Assembly (NCBI GenBank): GCA_021234155.1 | Contig: JAJEKV010000077.1 | Location: 788,784 to 852,783 of the forward strand | Direction of reading: 5' to 3' | Length of the DNA stretch: 64,000 nt | Origin: Isoetes taiwanensis | Taxonomy: Eukaryota > Streptophyta > Lycopodiopsida > Isoetales > Isoetaceae | In this document: positions 55,036-64,000 of the stretch, one piece after another | How the letters are laid out: every line of letters begins with the position of its first letter | Numbering within the stretch: the stretch's first letter is position 1 | The notes under the pieces: model-generated | What the model was told of the DNA's origin: nothing | Seen by the model: only the letters and a program-made list of their open reading frames with translations | Database searches by the model: none | Translations under genes and position numbers: made by a program

Positions 55036-55626
55036 TCAATGTGCAATGCCTTGCTGTTGAACTGAATTTGTATCAATGCGTTCGTGGAATAATATTAGGT
55101 CTCAAAACCTTCAATTGCTGACGTGTTTTAGTTCTTGACCTCAACATTTATTTGTCGTAAATAACATCTCGATCCCCATAAATGTTGGATGCATCAACGA
55201 AGGGTAATATATATAAATTGTTGGCATCAAATTAATCAAAGATTTTGCATAATAATTATCTCCTTTTGCATCAGAGCTGAATTGAATTGTGTGAACACAA
55301 TGTACAATTAAAAAAAGCAAGGAACACTTTCATGCTTCAAAATGATCAAATGCGATAAATCTGCCATTCAGTAGATCCAACATTTCTTTCTATCGCATTA
55401 ATCACAACAAGTACAATTCAATTTATACTACTTTGCCCTAATTTTCTATGCCTTCATTTTCTATAGCCTCTGCCGTGCCTTTTTGCTAGCCCCCATCCCC
55501 CCCCCGGTTTTTTTTTTTGTAGAAAGAAAATACACATTAGTATGTCTGAGAATAACCCATTAGACGTTATTTTACATTAGGCATTAGCTAACTTCTAACT
55601 ACTAACTCCTAATACTACTGGGGAAG
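55036..55626. other. No gene seen
   Basis: AT-rich; a C-run followed by a T-run at about 55,497-55,522 could be the poly(A) end of a minus-strand retroelement. Confidence 0.4.
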
Positions 55627-55692
55627 GATCCTGCCTTCAGTGGTAGTAGATTTGTTACAGATCCTGCCTTCAATGGTAGTAGATTTGTTAAA
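55627..55692 (+). repeat. 33 bp tandem duplication
   Basis: GATCCTGCCTTCA(G/A)TGGTAG, then TAGATTTGTTA, from 55,627 and again from 55,660; 33 bp keeps the reading frame. Confidence 0.9.
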
Positions 55693-55925
55693 GACGTATA
55701 CGATAGATTTAGCAGCACAAGCTTCTGTAAGGCATCTAGTCCTGGCCACTTGGAAAAACTTCCGCTCCCTCTCAGAATCACCCTTCTTAAACCTTCATTC
55801 TACAAACCCAAATTTGATAACACCCCTTATACTTTATCCTTTTAACTCCTTTTATCCTTTTATATGTGTGTTGCTTGAGATTCTAAGGATGCTTAATCTT
55901 GTCAAGTTTTGGAGCCATTGTAACC

Positions 55926-56219
55926 CTAATTTCTTTTCCATTTATGCATGAATTCTATATCCCATTCATATCGTACAAATCCAGGACGGCTAAATGTGTG
56001 AGTTTGAGCAATGCATGTTGGAAATGGTGAAGAATTATTCAACGATATTTTTAGGATTTGTAAATTTGTCAATTCTTTCAGGAATCTTGGAATAGAATCT
56101 AGTGAGTTACATTGTGCAATACCCGAGACAACAAGTGACTTTAACAGACCAAGATCATCTAATAGAGCATTTATTCTTGTAGATATTAAGCTCAAGACTT
56201 GGAGGAATGGAAAGTTCAA
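55926..56219 (-). pseudogene. LRR fragment, disease-resistance type
   Basis: A 97-codon minus frame with leucine-rich repeat spacing: FLQVLSLISTRINALLDDLG, LLKSLVVSGIAQCNSLDSIP, RFLKELTNLQILKISLNNSS. The pattern LxxLxLxxTxIxxL, LxxLxxLxxLxIxxC is that of plant NB-LRR C-terminal repeats. No NB-ARC motif (P-loop, GLPLA) is visible nearby, so only two to three repeats survive. Confidence 0.6.
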
Positions 56220-57345
56220 GAGACATTTCTGATGGATTCACCACAGCATTCATGCAGCAGAGTGCTCAGATTAGATGCCACAGCTAGAGAATTGATCTGA
56301 AGTACAGGAACGGACTTACCTTTGTAGATTTCTTACGTTTCATATCAATTGATATCATCCTAAATGTTTACAATATGGAAAAAATCTAGCTTTACCTGTT
56401 CATTTATCAAAATATGATACGCCTTTTATTTTCCATTGCGGTTCTCGACATTACTGCATTTTTTTTTTGGGAGGGGAGGGAGGGAGGGGTCTTGATAAGA
56501 CTTCTTTGCATGGGTGTTGTTCATTGGTCCTTTGACTCCTTTTCTTGCAAGCTTTGGCCTTACTCCACTTCTCGTAACTGTCTATGTAGATGCTTTATAA
56601 ATTATGGATTATAATTCCTTCGTTCTGGGGAAATCTATAGTGCGCAACATATTTTTTTTCTGTATTTTCACATTTAAAAAAAAGGTGGACACGTTTGATT
56701 ATCACAAAAAGGATAAAAGACAAGGTTTTTTTAAGAACAGTAACAACGGACAAAAGATGGATGCAGTGAGAAAATCAGAGAAAAGTTGTTGTTCTTGATT
56801 AGCAGATCGGCAGGCTTTCTGGAGGTATTTGTGCTCGCTGCAAGAGTTGTTGAACAATCCCTGTTGCCTGACGCCTTGCTAGAATAGTGTCATAATCTGA
56901 TAGCAAGAATTTAGATCTGTTTCTTGGTGATTTTGGATTGCGTCAAAATATTTTTTGCGCAATCGTGTAGAAGTTTCTTTTAGAGGGAATTAATTTGCAA
57001 CTGCGAGCTTATTTTTCAATTTCATTCAAATCCTGAGCTTATAACTATGAATACATGATACATAATTGTATAAAGAATAGTAATCAGGCCTTGTACCTAC
57101 ATAAACCTAGAATGCACTGGTAGGCCAACAAATGCATTGCAATAAGAAGCAGCATATTTGGAGTAAGTGGACAATGAGAAGTAGCATATCTGGAGTAAGT
57201 GGGCGACCTATAATGATTTTCGATAAAATCTCCATTCTTGGTTCTTCTCTTTCCCACGAAATGGCATTTTTAGTGTATATATAGATTTTAACTTGGAGCC
57301 TTAGAATTTGATTCTTCAAAAGTCGAGTGCATATAACCCCCTCCC
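56220..57345. other. No gene seen
   Basis: Non-coding. A run of five G-tracts separated by single A (56,469-56,489) could form a G-quadruplex. Confidence 0.45.
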
Positions 57346-59034
57346 CTTTTTTTTTTTGAGGAAAAGTAAGGGCTTCTTAATTATCATAAGCAAAGCACAT
57401 CATAGTTAAGGAGGGTCTTAAAAGAACCAACCTTATCATAGGATAGAGATTTATAACAACATCTCTTATCTCTTTACAATATGAAATATGGATTAGAAAT
57501 TCGTATCTGTCACAACAACACTAAAAATGAGTGGTGAGTAGTTTAAAGTATAGACACATCAAAATTTGGCCAAGGCACATCCACTTGAATATAGTAAACT
57601 ATTTCACACACTCTGTCATAGTACTATGTTCAAAAAGGTGATCTTCCTATAGTGGGCACCTGCTTCTTCAACCCATCAACATCCCTGTACACATTGAGCC
57701 ACAAGAAAATCCCGATTCCGTGCATCCCTAGAAAAAAGAAGAGGGTCAAATCGCTCGCTCTCATTATCAACCACTTCAATCATCACCAGATCCGTGGCCA
57801 CCGGATCCACCTATCAACCAGTGTTAATCTAGCCAGGGGAGAAGGCGGAGTACCAGTGGGGGTCGTATAAAAAAAGTAGATCAGAGCTTCTCCATAAGCA
57901 TCTTGCTTGACTTTATGATGGTATTACATGTCTCAGAAAAAGCAAGAACTGGGTTTCAAACATCAGTCTCTCATAGCAAAACGTAAATTTGTCTAACATA
58001 ATAGTCTGATATTCATTCAGCAGAAAAAAGCTCAAGCTTTGATAAATTCGAAGTGATGCTATGAGTAAGAGGCCACATTTGTTCATTAATAAAGATTTAT
58101 GTGGCAGCTGCATATGCCAACAGGTCTTCAAATTGGGCCCTACAGTTCGTCCTGGTAGTCAATGCAACTAGCATTTCGATAGGCCAAAAAATTATCGTTA
58201 GAAATAAGCACACCATCACAGATGAAGAGTTTTAACTACTCTTTAAATCTTTCTAGTTTCATCCAATTATCATCTACTTTATCTAATAGCTCATTCTTGT
58301 ATGCCACGGCAATTATAGTCAATTCAACATGTAAAGCTACTTTTAACCAGGCAACATCCACACTCTTATTAGAATAATTGTGCTTGTTTCCGTGCTTCAA
58401 AATGATCCAGAATGTTGTCTGTTTGATGGTATATAGAAACTTATTAGAGCCTTTAAGATAGATAGTAGTTTTAAGGAGAACCACGGGCCGACCCAGTTTT
58501 CGAATTGGAAACCTCTATCCCCAAGACAGTCTTAGGGCAGTCTAAAATATACCTAAGTGTCTCATTTCGATGGCCACAGAGCTTACAAGAGGGAGAGATC
58601 TCATTTGTATCACTGTTGCTTCTATCGTAAATTATTTGGTTAACTGAGATCGCATGATGCAGACGTCTCCAAATGAGGGCCTGCATTTTTGGTTGAGCAT
58701 AAGATTTCTAGGCTTGATTCATAATTCTAGTAAAGTAATAAAGTAATCTTTAGGAGTATGCCATTTAGCAGGGTAAGTTTCAGAGTTATCAGATGCAATG
58801 GTGCTATAGCCTAGGGCCAAGATATATTTTTCAAAAATGTTTATAACCCAATCTGGATCTATAAATTCTTGCCACTTATTAATGTCTCAAACTTCTTTCA
58901 AAATAGCACTATAGATCTGTTTATCAACTCTTTTACCTTTTACGATGTGGGAAATTTCTTCCCACTCTCTCCAGAATGTGCCTGAGCAAAGGTGTTGCTG
59001 CTAAGTTATTCCTGCTCTCTTACGTTTTCATCAG
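57346..59034 (-). mobile_element. LINE (non-LTR retrotransposon) 3' fragment
   Basis: Minus-strand reading gives FWREWEEISHIVKGKRVDKQ, DKQIYSAILKEV, NKWQEFIDPDWVINIF, then at 58,471-58,686 ALIWRRLHHAISVNQI and CKLCGHRNETLRYILDCP, the zf-RVT zinc-binding domain at the C-terminus of plant LINE ORF2. A further 82-codon stretch (58,236-58,484) ends the protein. A poly(T) run on the + strand at 57,346-57,357, preceded in element sense by AAGCCCTTACTTTTCCTC, marks the poly(A) tail. The 5' part is cut at 59,034 by a gypsy LTR. RT and endonuclease domains are absent. Confidence 0.8.
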
Positions 59035-59486
59035 TGTTAGAGCTTGAACTCTAACCTTGCAAGAAGGATGAAAAACCAACAATCCAAGCTCAATCTATCA
59101 GATCAAGGCAATCCACAACACAAAGATTCATCATCTCCATAGCTAGATCAAGCAAAATACTCTCTCTCAATACACCCTCTCTCTGTTCTTCTCTCCCTGC
59201 TCAGATAACACAGTGATCATAATCCCCTCAATGCATACGTGCAAAAATCCTGCACGCGTGCATGTGTGTATATCACTCCATATACGGTATACTATCTTCT
59301 ATACCACCTCAATAGTGGTGAGTGTGGTTAGTGTGGTGAGTGGTGACGAGTTGGTGAGTAGTGACCAACCCAACAGTGGCGACCACAGTGGGAAAATGTG
59401 CCACTCCGTGGCGGAGAACCCACACCAAAATATACTAATATGGTCCTTGGGACATGTCCCCAAATGACACATTTACATGTATACAT

Positions 59487-59491
59487 GTGTA
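59487..59491. repeat. Target-site duplication GTGTA, left
   Basis: Identical to 62,479-62,483. Confidence 0.9.
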
Positions 59492-59805
59492 TGTTAATTG
59501 TGAGTTCTTGGCATACACTCTGCAGCAGCAGGCTACAAGGCTGCCATGATCACAAAACAAGAACAAGACAAACAAATATGTACAAAGAGTGAAGGGAACG
59601 TGGCCAAATGAGGCTCTCCAAATTTGAGATAAACCTGAATACATCCGAAGAGGCTCTGGGTCTAATATAGTGTGAGCCATAAAACCGAGCCCTACACCTA
59701 GCTAAATCTAAGCCATACACTTAAGTTAACCTAAGCATGCCAAGTGTCAGTCTGCCACCACTGACACCTAACATATGTACAATGTTAACCACTAAGTGGT
59801 TAACA
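59492..59805 (-). repeat. 3' LTR of non-autonomous element
   Basis: 314 bp, TGTTAA...TTAACA. On the inner side CGCCCCACTAAG is the complement of a GTGGGGCG polypurine tract. Confidence 0.9.
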
Positions 59806-60177
59806 ACGCCCCACTAAGTGGTTAACACTAAGTGGTTAACACTGCACAAAAAGATGTACAGACTTTTATAAGACAAGTCCGACAATTACAACATGGTGCC
59901 AAAAATTTTAGGGGCAAAAATGATGGTAATGGTAATGGGTGGTTTTGTCGCCGAAAGATCTTCATGAATGCATTGATGACGAAGAGGATCCGAATGAATG
60001 TCGATGGAGAACATGGATCATAGGAACTTGGGCCAAAAAAAAAACATAAAGACCATCCCCTTATATTATGGGTAAGTCCATTTTAACAAATCGTGCCCAA
60101 AAGTTCACTTAAAAACAATTAAGGGGTCTTCAAAAAATGTAAGCACCAAGAAAGCTTCCCCCCTGATCAGCCATAGA

Positions 60178-60470
60178 AGAGCGTGGCTATGCGTGACAAT
60201 ATTTTTGCAGAGCGTGGATGTTGAGCAAGAAGCATGGCCATAAGCAAAATGTGAGCATGGGAGCATAAAGAGCGTGGCTGAAGCGTGGACTTGGCGTGGG
60301 CGTGCGTGAGGTTGGCTCAAGGATTAGCGTGGCCCGTGGACCGTGGAAGAAAATTGGAGCGTGGGCGTGGGGCCCTGTGAGCGTGACCCCGTGAGCCGTG
60401 GGTACAAGCAATAAAGTTTGAGCGTGGGTCAAACACGTGAGCGTGGGCATGGGCGGGAGCATGGGGCCAT
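60178..60470. repeat. GCGTGG-rich degenerate repeat
   Basis: About twenty GCGTGG, GCATGG or CCGTGG words in ~290 bp with irregular spacing. Reads as low-complexity His/Ala/Pro peptides in some frames; not called as coding. Confidence 0.75.
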
Positions 60471-62124
60471 CGTGACCCGTTACCAACCCAAAGAGGCGGC
60501 AAGCCCTAAAGTTATGGTAAACCCTAAACGGCCGTTTCAGAGTTCTGCCGAGATGTATTGCTGCTGCCTCCATTTACGCATGATGCTGGCGATGTTCTCA
60601 CGAGATGTTACGCCGAGATGAGCAAATGATAGGCCGAGATGGAGCGAAATAGTTGCTTCCAATTTCGCAGGCTAAAGATAGATAGAAAGAAGGGGATCCT
60701 GATATGGTGCCGAAATGAGAGCTGCTATGGATAGGAACTAACCGAATATACCATAACTGAGCCATTTGATTGCTTAAAGCGGTGCTGCATCTTGCTATTT
60801 CGAGAAGAAATCATGACCACTGAGATACGCAGAGGGCAAAGCCGATTTTTCCCTAATAGAGAAGTGACTGATTGATTCCTGTGCGTAGGATGCAGACAGA
60901 AGACTCTACTTGCTGAGCAATATCTGCTTGCTGAATGGAATTTGAATAGGCATTTGTTAGATAAACTTGAATAGCCCAGAATCAGGCGGAAATAGAGAAA
61001 ATATCGACTCACTTTTAACAAAGATGTTCGGATTTCTCCTTCTAGCCTTGACTGATGAAAAATTTTTGGTTGTCTGCAGATGAGGTAGACTCAAGGGTTT
61101 AATAAATCCGACCTGAGGCTTCGAAAAGAGGTTGAAAAAAAGTTCTTCACGGATAGCGCATTGAAGATTGCTCACATATATCTGGGCATATCCGGGCAGA
61201 TGGGGGCTAGCCACAGTCTTGGTAGCCCTCTTGAAAGAATGTCAATTAGAATGTATACTAGTTGGAGACCTAAATTTGGAAGAAAGCCCTTTCGTGATGC
61301 AAAAACAGATGCAAAAAGGAAAGCCGTGGCTTGAATCTGGCGGATAACTTAATAGAGCTTGAAGAACATGGAATATCTGTGTAATCGAATGGACTCTGTG
61401 CAGGTAGAAATGAGGTAACTGTCCAAAACGGATTATGCTGTATTGAAAAAAACCTTTTGCTTCTTGCTTTGATATACAGATAGGGACAAATTTTGTGCAG
61501 AAAAGGATAAACACTCCCAAACTTTAGAACATTGTGGGATTGCAGAAGCAAGCCATAATCATGTATGGGCTCAAAAGGGGCTAGCCTAGTGCTGGCCCTC
61601 GAAAAATAAGCTGAAGAAGAAATCTTCCTGAAAAACTTGAGGCTTGCAGATGATGTAAACAGCCCTGTGGCATGTGATAGAATGTTTTTTTTTGGGTGTG
61701 CAGAAGCACGATTTCTAAAAAAAACTGAGAGAAAAACAGAGGATAATGAAAAAGATCATGATATTTTGACAATTTTTTAGCAAAGAGAAGAGAAAAGAGG
61801 ATCAAACTGTGGATTTTTCTGAAGATCTTGCAGAGAGGAGTGCTGCCAACACTAAATCCCCTACTATAAAACCGGTGCTTTGCTGCAAAGATGAAAAATG
61901 TAGTTTTTGAAAATGATTTTCATAACCAAACTAAGTGCTAAGGAATTGATTGACAAAGGGGCCTCCAGCCGGACCATTTCAACAACTAGTTGGGCCAAAT
62001 AAAGGGATTGAAGGGTTGAGAGTAGTATACAAGAAGTAGTCAAGAACCGGGATTAGGATAAGAACAAAGCAAAGACAACAACAAAGCAACAAGGCTCAAA
62101 GAAGGTGATCACGAAGCGAACCCC

Positions 62125-62142
62125 AAGAGATAACGGGCGCCA
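62125..62142 (-). other. Primer-binding site of non-autonomous element
   Basis: In element sense TGGCGCCCGTTATCTCTT starts 1 nt after the 5' LTR. The TGGCGCC start is a common plant PBS form. Confidence 0.75.
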
Positions 62143-62143
62143 A

Positions 62144-62478
62144 TGTTAATTGTGAGTTCTTGGCATACACCACTTAGCAGCAGATCCTATGGCTATAGGA
62201 TGCTACACAAGGCCGCCATGCTCATGATCACAAAACAAGAACAAGAAAAACAAATATGTACAAAGAGTGAAGGGAACGTGGCCAAATGAGGCTCTCCAAA
62301 TTTGAGATAAACCTGAATACATCTGAAGAGGCTCCGGTCTAATATAGTGTAGACGCTCTGAGCCCTACACCTAGCTAAATCTAAGCCATACACTTAAGTT
62401 AACCTAAGCATGCCAAGTGTCAGTCTGCCACCACTGACACCTAACATGTGTACAATGTTAACCACTAGGTGGTTAACA
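62144..62478 (-). repeat. 5' LTR of non-autonomous element
   Basis: 335 bp. Longer than its partner by about 20 bp, chiefly a CCTATGGCTATAGG-type palindromic stretch near 62,187. Confidence 0.9.
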
Positions 62479-62497
62479 GTGTAGAAAGAAAATTACA

Positions 62498-64000
62498 CTC
62501 CTCAAATCCAAATGACTAGCACAAAACAAATTGGTCCTCAAAGAAAATGACAACCCAGAATCTCTGTAACTGTGGCAAACTTTGAAAGCTGATATCTTGA
62601 GTTCCAGAACTCTGTTTGACCTGCACCATAGCTCGTTAGATTCGTATCGCCGAAACACATCTTTTGATGTAGGATAGATGAAGTATTATTGAACTGTCAC
62701 CATCTGTTTTTACAGAAAACGACCTGCTGTAACCCAAAAGTTCTCCACAAATTCTCTGTAATTGCGGCTATGCCAAATCTGAATGCCTTAGAAAAGCACT
62801 TCTCTTTCAAAATAAGGCCTGAGATCCTTGCCATTTCTGGGATTAGGCCACAATTCCCCTTCTGGAGTCATCAAGTAGAAAGCCCCACCTGGTACCTCTT
62901 TATCAATCAGAAATGGGCCTTCCCATGGGCTTTGAAATTTGATAGATGCTTCTTAGTGGTCCTGCACAACACCAATTGCCCTTCCTCAAATGGACTGACA
63001 ACCTGTGACTTGTCTTTGATAAGCTTTACTTTCTACGTTTATGCCTCATATTGAAGTCTGGCCGCTTCTTGTCTCATCTCTTGCAATTGCAACAAATCAT
63101 CCATCCTATTATGCACTTGATTTTTGGAGTTGGAACTTCTCCTAAATTCTCATAATAAGGGAGCTCCACAAATGAACACAAAGGAATGTCCAAATGAATA
63201 GGCATCACAGCTTGCACTCCATAAACCAATTCAAATGGTGTAAATCCTGTAGCCAACTTGTAAGTACACCGAAACTCCATAAGGCACCGTCAAGGCTTCA
63301 TGCCAATTTCTTTGATTATCCTTCTTTGTTTTGGCCAAGATAGCTTTCAAAATTTTGTTAGTAGACTCAGCTTGCCCATTTCCCTGTGGATAATAAGCAG
63401 AAGCTTGTACATGTTGAACACCAATCTTTTCTGTTAACTGAGCTACTACTTTCCCCATGAAATGAGTTCCCCGATCAGACAAAAGAATGGTTGGAACACC
63501 AAACCGAGAAATCAAATTATGATAAAGAAAGCTTCCTGTGGTATTTTTTGTAGCATGCTTTGCTGGAATTGCTTCTACCCACTTCGTAAACATACATGTG
63601 GCTGCCAAGATATACTTACGACCTTTGGAAGATGGAGGATTGATAGGCCCAATGTAATCCAATCCCCATATATGAAACGGACCAACGCTCAAAATAGGAT
63701 GGAATGGCATATTATTGTGGCCTGTCAATTGTTTATGCCTTTGACACTTCTCACATTTGCTAACAAAGTCTCTAGTATCCTTCTAAAGAGTTGGCCAATA
63801 ATATCCCCAATGAAGGATCTTCCTAGCTGTGGTTCTGGCGCAAAATGCCCCGACAATCGTGTGCTTGCTGCAACAAATCATGAGTTTGCTGACTGGAAAC
63901 ACACCTTAATAAGAGACCTTCCATAGTCCTCTTATAAAGAATAGCTTCATGCACCACATAACCAGCGGCTTGTACTCTAAGAGCATGCTTTTGTTGCTTT
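62498..64000 (-). pseudogene. Integrase end of third gypsy element (runs off window)
   Basis: Core motifs: LSVGPFHIWGLDYIGPI (first catalytic D), FTKWVEAIPAKHATKN, LISRFGVPTILLSDRGTHFM (second D), ASAYYPQGNGQAESTNKILK (Glu). Then, in another frame, YKLATGFTPFELVYGVQAVM. A C-terminal stretch (62,790-63,060) gives GQLVLC, HGKAHF and FYLMTPEGELWPNPRNGKDL, typical of non-chromodomain plant gypsy integrases. Zinc-domain and RT parts lie beyond the right edge. A frame break near 63,250 and stops at about 62,900 and 63,785 are present. Confidence 0.85.

Larger units (their letters stand above)
59492..62478 (-). mobile_element. 3.0 kb non-autonomous LTR retrotransposon
   Basis: Bounded by LTRs 59,492-59,805 and 62,144-62,478 (TGTTAATTG...GGTTAACA) and by perfect GTGTA duplications. 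A PBS next to the right LTR sets minus orientation. The 2.3 kb interior has no gag or pol motif and a GCGTGG-rich stretch, so the element depends on proteins from elsewhere. Confidence 0.9.
59035..62497 (-). repeat. 3' LTR of third gypsy element, interrupted
   Basis: On the + strand it starts TGTTAGAGCTTGAACTCTAA at 59,035 and ends AATTACA at 62,497. Without the nested element it is about 470 bp. In element sense GAGGAG precedes TGTAATTTTC, a plausible PPT and LTR start. The partner LTR lies beyond the window, so the ends are inferred. Confidence 0.5.

Noticed and set aside
60187-60573. 128-codon minus ORF inside the small LTR element
   Set aside because: It is the translation of the GCGTGG-rich repeat, low complexity with no motif.

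Overview
The window looks like nuclear DNA of a land plant, and almost all of it is nested transposable elements. The plant signs are Ty3/gypsy pol genes with a chromodomain, a primer-binding site complementary to initiator-Met tRNA (TGGTATC...), a plant telomere-type box (AAACCCTAAACCC) in one LTR, a LINE with a zf-RVT tail and an LRR fragment. A VGYTHDDIDALFG-type gene (the DUF7869-like family), which I associate mainly with non-seed plants, weakly suggests a fern, lycophyte or bryophyte. I see no intact host gene.

Layout. 1-1,650: non-coding DNA with a cluster of CG-core palindromes. 1,650-24,662: chromovirus copy A, missing its 5' part. It is split between RNase H and integrase by a 17.7 kb insertion (3,111-20,824) that has short terminal inverted repeats, a purine-rich left arm, a pyrimidine-rich right arm that resembles the left arm inverted, and gene-like fragments in the middle. 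24,819-48,944: a minus-strand Ty3/gypsy element without a chromodomain, with extra ORFs after integrase, one of them antisense behind its own TATA box. It is split between protease and RT by chromovirus copy B (32,352-45,391, + strand), which has both LTRs, a PBS, a PPT and a perfect AATAG target-site duplication. 48,945-53,010: a decayed DUF7869-like gene. 53,134-54,000: a tandem duplication. 54,805-55,026: a MITE with a perfect 9 bp duplication. 55,926-56,219: an LRR fragment. 57,346-59,034: a LINE 3' end, interrupted by a third gypsy element that runs off the right edge; that element's 3' LTR is in turn split by a 3.0 kb non-autonomous LTR element (59,492-62,478, duplication GTGTA).

The most notable content is in copy B. 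Between its 5' LTR and gag it carries about 4 kb not expected in a chromovirus: two cassettes, each with two copies of a ~65 bp repeat about 186 bp apart, an identical CTATAAATAGA box and then an ATG. The first cassette encodes a decayed histone H3-like protein. It begins MARTKQ and ends with a histone fold carrying CENH3-type signatures (ALREIRHFQ, LLIP, a loop-1 Trp, VTLMRQD). The second encodes an unidentified acidic protein. A retrotransposon carrying a centromeric-type histone behind internal promoter-like modules would be a new kind of element. Reading frames here, and in the surrounding elements, are broken by many small indels; some may be assembly errors, because the two LTRs of copy B differ mostly in small CG-containing patches.
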